Shown here: piece after piece, positions 8,655 to 18,975 of the stretch
Position numbering within the stretch: the first letter of the stretch is position 1
Layout of the letters: each line of letters starts with the position of its first letter
Assembly (NCBI GenBank): GCA_023251395.1
Contig: JAHEYW010000006.1
Location: 1 to 34,002 of the forward strand
Reading direction: 5' to 3'
DNA: 34,002 nucleotides
From: Bacteroidales bacterium
GTDB taxonomy: Bacteria > Bacteroidota > Bacteroidia > Bacteroidales > VadinHA17
Program-made: the position numbers and the translations under genes
Notes under the pieces: generated by a model
The model's database searches: none
Told to the model about the DNA's origin: nothing
Seen by the model: the letters and a program-made list of their open reading frames with translations, nothing else

Positions 8655-9656
8655 ATGACAAAAAACTCTGAAGCAGAGGTAACAGTTATCGGTTCCGGAA
8701 GCTGGGCAACCGCTATAGTGAAGATGCTTTGCACCAATGTTTCAAAAATATGCTGGTATATTCACTTCGAGGAGGAGTTAAAATATCTGAAAAAATACCA
8801 TCACAATCAGAAGTATCTTAGTGCAGTTAATTTCAAACCGGAAAAGCTTCTTCTCACAGGCGATATCAACCGGGCTGTTAAAGCGTCAGATATTATCTTC
8901 CTTGTCACCCCGGCAGCTTTCCTTAAACAAACTCTTGCACCACTTATTATTCCGCTGAAAGGAAAAATAGTTTGCTCAGCAATAAAAGGATTTATCCCCG
9001 ATGACACGTGTATTGTCGGGGAATTCATTCATAATAACTACAATTTTCCTTACTCCGCCATTGTAATTATTACGGGACCAAGCCATGCCGAAGAGGTAGC
9101 AATGGAAAAGCTTACCTACCTTACGATTGCCTCCCAGGATCCTGAAAGAGCAAAAATTACTGCACATGTATTGAAGAATCACTACCTGCGGACAATCATT
9201 TCTGATGATATATATGGTACCGAGTATGCTGCAGTCCTGAAAAATATTTATGCAATTGGTGCGGGAATTTGTATTGGATTAGGATATGGGGACAATTTCC
9301 TGGCTGTCCTGTTATCCAATGCTGCGATGGAAATGAAGACATTCATTGATAATATTCATCCTATTGAACGTGATATTAAGAGTTCTGCTTACCTGGGTGA
9401 CCTGCTTGTGACAGGATATTCACAGTTCAGCCGGAACAGGGCTTTCGGCAATATGATTGGAAAAGGGTATCCGGTTCAGACTGCATTAATGGAAATGACA
9501 ATGATTGCTGAAGGATATTATGCATCTAAAGGAATACACAAAGTAAAATCCGACAAGAATCTGGATATTCCGATTGCAGAGACTGTATACAGGATACTGT
9601 ATGAAAATGCCATTCCCTCGAAAGAAATATATAACCTGACAAAAATACTTAAGTGA
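8655..9656 (+). CDS. gpsA: Glycerol-3-phosphate dehydrogenase [NAD(P)+]
   Basis: VIGSGSWATAIVKML Rossmann motif, ITGPSHAEEV, AVLKNIYAIGAGICIGLGYGDN. Confidence 0.95.
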   Translation: MTKNSEAEVTVIGSGSWATAIVKMLCTNVSKICWYIHFEEELKYLKKYHHNQKYLSAVNFKPEKLLLTGDINRAVKASDIIFLVTPAAFLKQTLAPLIIPLKGKIVCSAIKGFIPDDTCIVGEFIHNNYNFPYSAIVIITGPSHAEEVAMEKLTYLTIASQDPERAKITAHVLKNHYLRTIISDDIYGTEYAAVLKNIYAIGAGICIGLGYGDNFLAVLLSNAAMEMKTFIDNIHPIERDIKSSAYLGDLLVTGYSQFSRNRAFGNMIGKGYPVQTALMEMTMIAEGYYASKGIHKVKSDKNLDIPIAETVYRILYENAIPSKEIYNLTKILK

Positions 9657-9657
9657 T

Positions 9658-11001
9658 ATGAAAGAAAATATTAACGTAAGTCTGAAAGGGTTACCAGGAT
9701 TTGTTCCATTGGAAGAAATCATTGCTCTATCCCGTTTGTCTTTAAGACATCTGGAGGCAATAAATAGCAGAACAGGAGCCGGGAACGATTTTCTTGGCTG
9801 GGTCAGTCTGCCCGAAGAAATGCATCTTCAGACAGATCAAATCATGAAAATTGCCAGACATATAAGAAATGTTTCTGATACAACTGTTGTGGTTGGAATC
9901 GGAGGCTCTTATCTGGGTGCCAGGGCAGTAATCGAAGCACTATCACATTCATTTCCTCTTCTTTCGGCTTCCAAAAATCACCAGATCTTATATGCAGGGC
10001 ATAATCTTTGCGAGGATTATCTGTCTGAACTGCTAGAAGTTCTTGATCACCGGAATTACTCAATAGTTGTGATTTCCAAATCAGGTACCACTACTGAACC
10101 GGCTATAGCGTTCAGACTGCTTAAAGATCATCTTGAGGCAAAATATGGTAAGTCAGTGGCTGCCGACAGGATCATTGCAATCACCGATTCAACAAAAGGT
10201 GCACTCCGTTCACTTTCCGAATTAAATGGTTATGAGACTTTCTCTATTCCTGACGATATCGGAGGACGATATTCAGTACTTACACCGGTTGGTTTGTTGC
10301 CAATAGCAATAGCAGGCATAGATATTAAAGCCATTATGGAAGGTGCCATTTCGATTGCTGCATTAACAAGAGATAATAAGAACCATGAAAATAATCCTGC
10401 ACTTTTATACGCTGCAGCCAGGAACCTTATCCTCCAGACCGGCAGGAGCATCGAGATCATGGTAAATTACCACTCAAAATTTCATTATCTCTCAGAATGG
10501 TGGAAACAACTTTATGGGGAAAGTGAGGGAAAAGACGGTAAGGGACTATTCCCGGCATCTGTTGATCTTACAACAGACCTTCATTCCATGGGACAATATA
10601 TACAGGAGGGACAAAGAATAATGTTTGAGACTGTAGTTTCAGTAAAGTCTTCAGAGAAAAAAGTGATTATCCCGCTTGAAAAGGAAGATTCAGACCAGCT
10701 AAATTTCCTTGCAGGGAAAAGAATTTCTGAAGTAAATGCCAATGCTGAAACAGGAACTTTTCTTGCACATACCGACGGAAAGGTGCCGGTAATAGCTATT
10801 TCCGTTCCCAAAATTGATGAATTTTACCTCGGCCAACTTATCTATTTCTTTGAAATTGCCTGTGCAATAAGCGGATATATACTTGATGTAAATCCTTTTG
10901 ATCAGCCTGGTGTTGAAGCTTATAAGAAGAACATGTTCGCCTTGTTGAACAAACCCGGATATGAGGAAGCGGGAAAAAAGCTGAGGGAAAGGCTGAAATA
11001 A
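9658..11001 (+). CDS. pgi: Glucose-6-phosphate isomerase
   Basis: VVGIGGSYLGARAVIEAL, ISKSGTTTEPAIAFR, GGRYSVLTPVGLLP and NPFDQPGVEAYK; starts one nucleotide after the gpsA stop. Confidence 0.97.
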   Translation: MKENINVSLKGLPGFVPLEEIIALSRLSLRHLEAINSRTGAGNDFLGWVSLPEEMHLQTDQIMKIARHIRNVSDTTVVVGIGGSYLGARAVIEALSHSFPLLSASKNHQILYAGHNLCEDYLSELLEVLDHRNYSIVVISKSGTTTEPAIAFRLLKDHLEAKYGKSVAADRIIAITDSTKGALRSLSELNGYETFSIPDDIGGRYSVLTPVGLLPIAIAGIDIKAIMEGAISIAALTRDNKNHENNPALLYAAARNLILQTGRSIEIMVNYHSKFHYLSEWWKQLYGESEGKDGKGLFPASVDLTTDLHSMGQYIQEGQRIMFETVVSVKSSEKKVIIPLEKEDSDQLNFLAGKRISEVNANAETGTFLAHTDGKVPVIAISVPKIDEFYLGQLIYFFEIACAISGYILDVNPFDQPGVEAYKKNMFALLNKPGYEEAGKKLRERLK

Positions 11002-11017
11002 GATAAAAGACAATCCA

Positions 11018-11047
11018 CCTTCGCCAAGGCTTCGGAGGACGAAGAAA
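11018..11047. repeat. Short intergenic repeat (ccttcgccaaggcttcggaggacgaag)
   Basis: Imperfect dyad in the pgi/kinase gap; resembles the cttcg...ggaggacgaag dispersed repeats seen in related environmental genomes (recollection, not searched). Confidence 0.45.
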
Positions 11048-11093
11048 GTAAAAAGATAAAAGCAGAATGACAAAAGAAGAAAATTAAACAAAT

Positions 11094-12173
11094 ATGAAAA
11101 TTGAACTTAAGAAAGATTGTACCTGGGCTCTAGTTGCACCAACCAGTATGGGTGTCAGAATTACACCTCCGAATGGCCAGCCTGTTCATTGCAGTGATAT
11201 GTTCCATATGCAGGTAACAAGTGCAGAAAGTAATGTTGTTTCAGTTTCTTCACTTTTAGGTTTACCGGTGAAGGTCCTGACGACATTTGTAAAGGAGAGT
11301 CCAATTGCAAGATTTATAAAAGACAATCTTGCTGCACGTCATATTTCCTATGAAGGTGTTGAAGTTGAACAGGGAGGACCATGGGGTTACCGGCATCAGT
11401 TTAATATTGCAGACAGCGGTATCGGACTGAGAGGTCCGAGGGTCCAGAATGACAGAGCAGGAGAAGTTGGAAGAACACTCAATGTAAAAGATTTTGATCT
11501 TACAAGGTTGTTTGAAAAGGAAGGTGTAAAGATACTTCACCTTTCGGGGTTAATTGCTGCATTATCACCAGAGACCAGTACATTTTGTCTTGAGCTTGCC
11601 AGGGCGGCTAAAAAACATGGGACAAGGATCTCCTTCGATCTTAACTACAGGGCAACCTTCTGGAAAAACCGTGAGAAGGAACTTTCTGCAGCATTCAGAG
11701 AGATTGCCGGGATATCAGATATCCTTGTAGGAAATGAGGAAGATTTTCAGCTTTGTCTTGGTATTGCAGGACCTGAAGAGGGAGGAAAAGACCTTGCATC
11801 AAAAATCGATAGTTTTAAGGAAATGATCAGCCGTGTAAAAAAGGCTTACCCTGATGCTTCGGTTTTTGCAACTACGCTTCGTCAGGTGATTCATACCAAT
11901 GAACATCTCTGGGGTGCTATCATGCTTGAGGGTGATGAATGGCATGTAGCAGAGCCCAGGGAGATACATGTACTTGACCGTATCGGGGGTGGCGATGGGT
12001 TTGTTGGTGGAATGCTTTATGCAATCCTGAAAGGATGGGAACCCGAAAAATGGATACAGTTTGGATGGGCTACCGGTGCTCTTGCAACAACATCAATATA
12101 CGACTACGCACAACCTGCAGACGAGGAACAGGTCTGGTCCATCTGGAAGGGTAATGCCCGCGTAAGAAGATAG
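11094..12173 (+). CDS. PfkB-family sugar kinase (2-keto-3-deoxygluconate kinase-like)
   Basis: PfkB fold: ISFDLNYRATFW, LVGNEEDF, DRIGGGDGFVGGMLYAIL. Confidence 0.85.
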   Translation: MKIELKKDCTWALVAPTSMGVRITPPNGQPVHCSDMFHMQVTSAESNVVSVSSLLGLPVKVLTTFVKESPIARFIKDNLAARHISYEGVEVEQGGPWGYRHQFNIADSGIGLRGPRVQNDRAGEVGRTLNVKDFDLTRLFEKEGVKILHLSGLIAALSPETSTFCLELARAAKKHGTRISFDLNYRATFWKNREKELSAAFREIAGISDILVGNEEDFQLCLGIAGPEEGGKDLASKIDSFKEMISRVKKAYPDASVFATTLRQVIHTNEHLWGAIMLEGDEWHVAEPREIHVLDRIGGGDGFVGGMLYAILKGWEPEKWIQFGWATGALATTSIYDYAQPADEEQVWSIWKGNARVRR

Positions 12174-12188
12174 AGAAGAGATATAAAC

Positions 12189-13535
12189 CTATTTCCCTTT
12201 CAATTTGAATCTCTTCACAAAATCATCAATAACCTGCTCCAGGTCAGGATAGCCAATTTCCTGAAGATCATAATATACCCTGGTATTAGGTCTCTTGATT
12301 TTGATAATTCTGTTCAGGTCGATAGGTGTTGCAATGATAACACTGTCGCAATCGGTGTTATTAATGGTTGTCTCGAGGTCTTTCAGCTGTTCTTCTCCGT
12401 AGCCCATTGCCGGCAGAAGTGTTCCTATGTTTGGATAAATTCTGAATGTTTCACTCAATTTACCGACAGTAAACGGACGTGGATCAACAAGTTCTGATGC
12501 GCCGAATTTTTTAGCAGCAACGATCCCGGCTCCGATCTTCATCTCACCATGTGTAAGAGTTGGTCCGTCTTCAACGACCAGAACTCTTTTCCCCTTTATC
12601 ATCGAAGGATCATCAACCTTAATAGGAGAAGCAGCATCAACCACTATAGCTTTAGGATTGACCTTCTCAATATTTTCTCTGACAATCTGAATAGCTTCCG
12701 GCCCGGCACTGTCGATCTTGTTAATTATCACCACGTCAGCAATTCTCAGAGTAACTTCACCAGGATAATAATTAAGCTCATGACCGGCTCTGTGAGGGTC
12801 AGTCACAGTAATCATAAGATCAGTCTTATAAAAAGGAAAATCGTTGTTGCCACCATCCCACAGGATCACATCGCAACCTTTCGGATCTTTCTCTGCCTCG
12901 CGGATTATAGCCTCATAGTCAACTCCGGCATAAATAACATTGCCTCTTACTACATGTGGTTCGTATTCTTCAAGTTCCTCAACTGTACAATTGTGTTTTT
13001 TAAAATCTTTCACCTGGGCAAAACGCTGAACTTTTTGAGCGTTCAGGTCACCATATGGCATCGGATGTCTTATTGCCACAACTTTCAAACCTTTTTTCAT
13101 CAGAAGTTCAATGACTCTTCTTGATGTCTGACTCTTTCCGCAGCCTGTCCTGATTGCACCCACTGAAATAACAGGTTTTGTGCTTTTTATCATAGTATCA
13201 GCCGGACCAAGCAGGATAAAGTTGGCACCAGCAGCATTTACTATTGCGCTCATTGACATAACTTTATGGTAAGTCACATCGCTGTATGAGAAGACACATT
13301 CGCTGACTTTGTGTTTCCTTATAAGGTTTGTAAGATTTTCTTCAGAGAAGATAGGTATCCCGTCTGGGTAAAGTTTTCCTGCAAGTTCAGCCGGATATTT
13401 TCTTCCGTCAATATCAGGAATTTGTGCAGCTGTGAATGCAACAACTTTATATGTTTCATTGTTCCTGTAGTAAGTATTGAAATTATGAAAGTCCCTTCCT
13501 GCTGCTCCGATAATAATAATATTTTTTATGGTCAT
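12189..13535 (-). CDS. Cyclic 2,3-diphosphoglycerate synthetase-like P-loop protein
   Basis: Rossmann-like N-terminus (IIIIGAAGRDFHNFN) and P-loop GAIRTGCGKSQTSR. ATG at 13535 is preceded by ccGGAGGaaat, so the upstream start at 13559 is less likely. Confidence 0.75.
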   Translation of the reverse strand: MTIKNIIIIGAAGRDFHNFNTYYRNNETYKVVAFTAAQIPDIDGRKYPAELAGKLYPDGIPIFSEENLTNLIRKHKVSECVFSYSDVTYHKVMSMSAIVNAAGANFILLGPADTMIKSTKPVISVGAIRTGCGKSQTSRRVIELLMKKGLKVVAIRHPMPYGDLNAQKVQRFAQVKDFKKHNCTVEELEEYEPHVVRGNVIYAGVDYEAIIREAEKDPKGCDVILWDGGNNDFPFYKTDLMITVTDPHRAGHELNYYPGEVTLRIADVVIINKIDSAGPEAIQIVRENIEKVNPKAIVVDAASPIKVDDPSMIKGKRVLVVEDGPTLTHGEMKIGAGIVAAKKFGASELVDPRPFTVGKLSETFRIYPNIGTLLPAMGYGEEQLKDLETTINNTDCDSVIIATPIDLNRIIKIKRPNTRVYYDLQEIGYPDLEQVIDDFVKRFKLKGK

Positions 13536-13789
13536 ATTTCCTCCGGTTTTTTGGTTCAAAATTTTATTTCAACTTCTTGAGAAATGATTTAAACAGAAGC
13601 CGTAAATTTATATTTTAGAAAGCGAAGATGCGAGTGTTTAATTCAATTATTTATGACATTAATCAGCCAACAAATAATTGTATCATAATAATTTATACCA
13701 TATATCATTACATCAATACAATACACTGAAGAAAATGTTCATTAGTTGGCAAACTATATGGCAAATTCTTTGTACTATTGAAACTAATT

Positions 13790-14401
13790 ATGAATGTTTT
13801 GGCCCATATATATCTTTCAGGTGATTCAGAAAAGATAATCATTGGCAACTACATTGGCGACTATGTAAAAGGCCGGGATTACTTAAAATACCCTGAGATG
13901 ATCAGAAAGGGCATAATACTTCACAGGCATATTGATGGATTTACCGACCGGCATCCTGTAGTACACCGCAGCAAAATCCTCTTTACTCGAAAGTATCATA
14001 AATACGCCGGTGTGATTACAGATATCCTGTATGATCATTTTCTTACGAAAGAATGGGATTTTTTTTCAAGGCGTCCGCTTGAAAGTGTAACATACAACTT
14101 CTACCGGGCGCTGGTAAATAATTATGAAATCATGCCCGAGAATGTAAGGGAGATGATGCCATTCTTCATTATAAATAACTGGATTGAATCCTACCAGACA
14201 GTAAAAGGTATCAAGCATGTTCTGAATACTTTGAGCAAAAGGTCAACACTACCTAATGAGACCCGCTTTGCAATGCAGATGCTTGATAAGAATTACTATT
14301 CACTCCAGGATGATTTTATGGAATTCTTTCCACAGCTTATTGAATATGTTGAAAAGGATTTTGGGATCGAGATATCCCACAGGATAACTATACCTTTCTG
14401 A
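13790..14401 (+). CDS. Acyl carrier protein phosphodiesterase (AcpH/DUF479 family)
   Basis: MNVLAHIYLSG, GNYIGDYVKG, GIILHRHIDGFTDRHPVV, DILYDHFL are AcpH-type motifs; the internal ATG matches the family start. Confidence 0.85.
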   Translation: MNVLAHIYLSGDSEKIIIGNYIGDYVKGRDYLKYPEMIRKGIILHRHIDGFTDRHPVVHRSKILFTRKYHKYAGVITDILYDHFLTKEWDFFSRRPLESVTYNFYRALVNNYEIMPENVREMMPFFIINNWIESYQTVKGIKHVLNTLSKRSTLPNETRFAMQMLDKNYYSLQDDFMEFFPQLIEYVEKDFGIEISHRITIPF

Positions 14402-15826
14402 TCAGACCAGATATTCTGTTCTGCTTGCGTCGAGTCTCAGAAAGATAAATAACAATACAGTAAATCCCCACATTGAGCTTCCTCCATAGCTGAAGAAGGG
14501 AAGAGGAATTCCAATTACAGGTACCAGTCCGATTGACATTCCGATATTAATAAAGAAGTGCATCAGGAAAATTGATACCACACCATAACCGAAGATCCTG
14601 GAGAAGAAGGACCGTTGTCGTTCAGCCAGAAAAACAAGCCTTATCAGAAAGCCCAGATAAAGCCCAATTACAACAAAAGAACCTATGAAGCCCCACTCCT
14701 CCCCGACAGTACAGAAAATAAAATCGGAGCTCTGCTTTGGAACAAATTTGAATTTTGTCTGAGTTCCACGCAAAAATCCTTTTCCTGCAAAACCACCTGA
14801 TCCAATTGATATGATTGACTGATTAACATTATATCCGGTTTTATATGGATCTGTCTTCATTCCGAGTAAAATACTTATACGATCCCGTTGATGAGTTTTA
14901 AGCATATTATTAAATGCATAATCAACAAAATTCACATAAGCCAGGCTACCGACAAGGAAGAAATAAATAACCAGAACTGCGAAAGCTTTCTGCCGGTAGA
15001 TATATAAAGCTACGGCAAATCCTGTTATGATAACAGCAATCAGGATGATCAGGTCAGTTTCAAATTTATTCAGAAAATAGTAATTGAGCAGATATATTGC
15101 TGCGGAAAGAAATAAAACAATTCCTAATCCGGCAACACATAATATCCATTTCCTCGTTGCAAACCAGGTAAGAACAAATGCAACAGCCAAAATTACAATT
15201 GTCAGATACAGATTATTAAAAAGAAGGGTTACGAAAAACAGGAGAATCATCAGCAAGCCTGAAACAAAAATATATGGACTCATCCCCTCACGGAACAACA
15301 CAAGGAAAAAACCAAGATAAATAATTACCGATCCCAGATCAGGTTGAAGCGCAGTAAGGAATGCAGGAAGCAAAATAATGGCAGAAGCCTCAATGAGTGT
15401 TTTAAACTTTGAAAGGTCCTGTCCTCTCGCATGAATATACCGTGCAACAGCAAGGGCAGTTCCAGCTTTGGCAAATTCTGATGGTTGAAGTGTAACAGCT
15501 CCAAACTGAAACCATGATTTAGCACCATTAATTTCCTTCCCCAGGACAAGTACAAGGATTAACAGGAAGATTGTCCCTCCATACAGGAAATATCCGAAGA
15601 AGAAATAAAACCGGTTATCAATAATCACAACGAATACTGCCAGTATAATTGCAGCGAGGATCCATACAAATTGCTTTCCATATCTCTGGGACATGTTGAG
15701 TATCCCCTGGTGTTCCTCATTATAAACTGCAGCATAAATATTAAGCCATCCCAGGACGACCATTACCAGAAACAAAAGGACAGAGATCCTGTCAATTCGC
15801 AACAATATGTTCTCGCTCCGGTTCAT
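14402..15826 (-). CDS. rodA: Rod shape-determining protein RodA (SEDS family)
   Basis: Polytopic protein with FQFGAVTLQPSEFAKAGTALAVARY, GSGGFAGKGFLRGTQTK, and IGIPLPFFSYGGSS. Confidence 0.95.
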   Translation of the reverse strand: MNRSENILLRIDRISVLLFLVMVVLGWLNIYAAVYNEEHQGILNMSQRYGKQFVWILAAIILAVFVVIIDNRFYFFFGYFLYGGTIFLLILVLVLGKEINGAKSWFQFGAVTLQPSEFAKAGTALAVARYIHARGQDLSKFKTLIEASAIILLPAFLTALQPDLGSVIIYLGFFLVLFREGMSPYIFVSGLLMILLFFVTLLFNNLYLTIVILAVAFVLTWFATRKWILCVAGLGIVLFLSAAIYLLNYYFLNKFETDLIILIAVIITGFAVALYIYRQKAFAVLVIYFFLVGSLAYVNFVDYAFNNMLKTHQRDRISILLGMKTDPYKTGYNVNQSIISIGSGGFAGKGFLRGTQTKFKFVPKQSSDFIFCTVGEEWGFIGSFVVIGLYLGFLIRLVFLAERQRSFFSRIFGYGVVSIFLMHFFINIGMSIGLVPVIGIPLPFFSYGGSSMWGFTVLLFIFLRLDASRTEYLV

Positions 15827-17628
15827 TTCCTTGGTAATGAAAGGTTAAGAATATAATCTTCAAGATTCTTGTTAGATATACTGCCCTTCAGATATTTTTC
15901 TATCATCAGGCTGGCCACAGGGGCAGCATAAGTAGCACCATAACCAGCATTTTCGACATATACTGCAATAGCTATTTTCGGATCATCTTTCGGGGCAAAG
16001 GCAATAAATATTGAATGGTTAGCCCCGTGCGGATTCTGCGCAGTTCCTGTTTTGCCACAGATCACTATATCTTTTTGCGCAGCGATAGCAGCAGTACCAC
16101 CCGGGCCAACAACTTTCTCCATGCCATTTATTATATATTCGAAATTAGCTGAATCAATATCAATACGATGTTTAGTTGTGAAACGTTGTACTGTAAAGAT
16201 TGAATCGCCGACAGATTTCACGATATGCGGTGAGATATAGTATCCCCTGTTTGCAATTGCGGCTGTCATGTTTGCCATCTGAAGTGGTGTTGTACCGATT
16301 TCTCCCTGCCCGATTGATAAAGAAATAATATTAAGTGCTTTCCATTTATCCTTGCCATGTAATTTGTCATAATATGATCCTGAAGGAATAAAACCTGATA
16401 ATTCATTTACAAAATCAGTTCCAAGTGTATTCCCAAATCCAAACTCGGAAAGGTAAGTTTTCCATTTATTATATGCAGCCGGCACATTCTGATAGGCCGG
16501 ATTCTCAAGTACCCTTCTGAATACCTGGCAGAAATAAGCGTTGCAGGAGTTTTTGATCGCACCTTCCAGATCGAGTGGAGATTCATGAACATGGCAATCT
16601 ACAAAGAGATATCCCTGATTACATGAAAAGAATGTTGATGGGGATATTACTTTCTCCTGCAGTCCTATCAAGCCGTTAACAGGTTTAAATGTAGATCCGG
16701 GAGGATAAGAAGCCATCAAAGCCCTGTTAAATAAAGGCTGGGTGGAATCTCCATTGAGTTTCGTAAAATTTTCTGACCTTATCCTTCCAACAAGGAGTCC
16801 CGGGTCATAGAAAGGAGCAGATACAAGGGTAAGTACTTCACCGGTCTTCGGTTCTATTGCCACAATGCTTCCCGATTTATTCTGCATCAGGAATTCTCCG
16901 TATGCCTGAAGGTCCATATCAATTGAAGATACTATCTTCTTTCCTTCTGCTGCATCAGAATCCCTTCTTCCTTCATTATAAGAACCCTTCACCCTGCTGT
17001 AAACATCAACCATGAATATTTTGACTCCCTTCACTCCCCGTATCTCTTTTTCGTACGCCTCTTCAATCCCGCTCTTCCCAATATAATCGCCTGATTTATA
17101 ATATGGCTCCTTTCTGATAATATTATCATCTACCTCGCTGACATATCCGAGTATATGAGCTGCTATTGGTTTAGTATATTTTCTCAGGGTTCTTGGCTGA
17201 ACATAAAATCCTGGATACATAAACATCTTTTCCTGAAACCTTGCATATATCTCAGCGGAGACCTGCTTAAGAAAAATTGAGGGTGCCTTCCTGGAATAGT
17301 TTATTGCAAACTTCATTCGCTCTTTAAATATATCTTCTGTAATACCAAGAATATTACAAAAGCCGGCAGTATCAAATTTTGATGTTTGAGACGGGATCAC
17401 CATAATATCGTAAGCGGCCTGGTTAGAAACCATAATCTTACCATTACGATCAAGAATAATCCCCCTGGCTGGATACTGTGTAACATACCGGAGAACATTG
17501 TTATCCGCTGAAAGCCGGTAAGAGACATCCAGTACCTGAATCCGGAAAAGTCTTAAAAGCAGTGTAAGAGAAGCAATTACAATAAATGCAATGATAACAT
17601 ATTTCCGGTTTATGTAGGCATCTTTCAT
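15823..17628 (-). CDS. mrdA: Penicillin-binding protein 2
   Basis: N-terminal TM, SYPPGSTFK (SxxK), SCN, KTGTAQ. The rodA start overlaps its stop by 4 bp. Confidence 0.95.
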   Translation of the reverse strand: MKDAYINRKYVIIAFIVIASLTLLLRLFRIQVLDVSYRLSADNNVLRYVTQYPARGIILDRNGKIMVSNQAAYDIMVIPSQTSKFDTAGFCNILGITEDIFKERMKFAINYSRKAPSIFLKQVSAEIYARFQEKMFMYPGFYVQPRTLRKYTKPIAAHILGYVSEVDDNIIRKEPYYKSGDYIGKSGIEEAYEKEIRGVKGVKIFMVDVYSRVKGSYNEGRRDSDAAEGKKIVSSIDMDLQAYGEFLMQNKSGSIVAIEPKTGEVLTLVSAPFYDPGLLVGRIRSENFTKLNGDSTQPLFNRALMASYPPGSTFKPVNGLIGLQEKVISPSTFFSCNQGYLFVDCHVHESPLDLEGAIKNSCNAYFCQVFRRVLENPAYQNVPAAYNKWKTYLSEFGFGNTLGTDFVNELSGFIPSGSYYDKLHGKDKWKALNIISLSIGQGEIGTTPLQMANMTAAIANRGYYISPHIVKSVGDSIFTVQRFTTKHRIDIDSANFEYIINGMEKVVGPGGTAAIAAQKDIVICGKTGTAQNPHGANHSIFIAFAPKDDPKIAIAVYVENAGYGATYAAPVASLMIEKYLKGSISNKNLEDYILNLSLPRK

Positions 17629-17637
17629 AGTGAATGG

Positions 17638-18144
17638 CTAACGGCCCCTCCTGTAATATTCAGCCAGAAGAATAAAGACTGTGGAAAAGATTGTACTCAG
17701 GATCACTCTCAGAAGTGTTGCAAAGAATTCGGCAAATCTGAAAACCTCCATGTAGAACAGGACGAAATGATGTGCAAAGATCATTACTCCTGAATATAAC
17801 AGAAACCATCTGAAACCATATATCACCATCGAAGGAACGGCACCAGCTTCATAACCATCCCTGGGTGAAATCATTCTGAGGATATATGGGCGAATGAAAC
17901 CTGAAAAGACCGTTGCAGATGTATGTATCCCCGGTGTTCCATTAAAAAGATCGACAGTCAGTCCCGAAAAGAAACAGATAATAAGCAGTAACCATGAAGG
18001 AATTTCAACAGGTAAAATTAATATCAGCATTACATAAACATATGGATTAATGAATCCACTGAACTGTATGTTGTTGAAAAGCAATACCTGTAAAAATATC
18101 AGGATAACAAAAATGACTGTATATCTGATTATTGAATTTATCAT
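17638..18144 (-). CDS. mreD: Rod shape-determining protein MreD
   Basis: 168-aa multi-TM protein between mreC and mrdA; 4-bp overlap with mreC. Confidence 0.88.
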   Translation of the reverse strand: MINSIIRYTVIFVILIFLQVLLFNNIQFSGFINPYVYVMLILILPVEIPSWLLLIICFFSGLTVDLFNGTPGIHTSATVFSGFIRPYILRMISPRDGYEAGAVPSMVIYGFRWFLLYSGVMIFAHHFVLFYMEVFRFAEFFATLLRVILSTIFSTVFILLAEYYRRGR

Positions 18145-18962
18145 TTATATGGCTTTTCAAGTTCTGTTTGTTCAAGTCTTCTGAGATTCCCGGCAATACT
18201 TACATAGTCTATTTTCCTGAAATCTGTTGTGAGCAAGATCTTCACTTTGTAAAAATCTCCTCCGGCTTTCTCATAACTGTCGATAATACCTACAAGTACC
18301 CCCTTGGGAAAAATTGAGGAATATCCGGTTGTTAAGACCGTATCTCCTTTATTTATAAGTACATGCAGCGGGATTTCATTAAGATATGCGAAGCGATAAT
18401 CTCTTCCGTCCCAGGTGACGGAACCAAAATATCCGTTTGATTTTATTCTTGCACTCAGGTGAAAATCGATGTTAAGGAGTGACATCCCAACAGAAAAATT
18501 TTCAGAGCTGCTGACAATTATGCCAGCTACACCATCCGGACTTATCACTGCCATATCTACATCGATCCCCTGTTTTTTTCCCTTATTAATTGTAAAGAAA
18601 TTTTTTTGCCTGTTTGTTGAGTTATTGATAACCTCAGCACTTGTATATGTATACTGCTGATTATTTGCTGAATCCGTATATGAAATAAAAAGATGATCAG
18701 CGCTTCTGTTCATCTTTTCAATATGGTTTCTCAGATCAATATTCTCCTGGGCAACTTTGGAATTGACAGAATAGAGGTTAAAGTATGTTCTTGTTTTTGC
18801 AATGTTTTTTTCAACGCCAAGGGTCATCAGCCTCATTCCCTTTGCCAGCCTGATATTATGATAGTCATTTCCCTGTACAGCAAGATAAATTGCAAAACCT
18901 TCCAGAAGGAGAAATATTATCAGGTTATTGTATCTGGCCAGAAAATTAAGCAGATTCCTCAT
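18141..18962 (-). CDS. mreC: Rod shape-determining protein MreC
   Basis: N-terminal TM plus coiled coil plus beta domain (INKGKKQGIDVDMAVISPDGVAGIIVS, GDTVLTTGYSSIFPKGVLVG), downstream of mreB. Confidence 0.94.
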   Translation of the reverse strand: MRNLLNFLARYNNLIIFLLLEGFAIYLAVQGNDYHNIRLAKGMRLMTLGVEKNIAKTRTYFNLYSVNSKVAQENIDLRNHIEKMNRSADHLFISYTDSANNQQYTYTSAEVINNSTNRQKNFFTINKGKKQGIDVDMAVISPDGVAGIIVSSSENFSVGMSLLNIDFHLSARIKSNGYFGSVTWDGRDYRFAYLNEIPLHVLINKGDTVLTTGYSSIFPKGVLVGIIDSYEKAGGDFYKVKILLTTDFRKIDYVSIAGNLRRLEQTELEKPYK

Positions 18963-18975
18963 TCACACTGCTTTA

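Noticed and set aside
12549-13124. 191-aa plus-strand ORF antisense to the cDPG-synthetase-like gene
   Set aside because: Longest of the shadow ORFs, but it lies wholly inside a better-supported coding gene and shows no recognisable motif or promoter.
13580-13789. gccaac/gttggc inverted motif and ggcaaactatatggcaaat repeat in the AT-rich gap upstream of the AcpH-like gene
   Set aside because: Short, imperfect and in very AT-rich DNA; compatible with chance.
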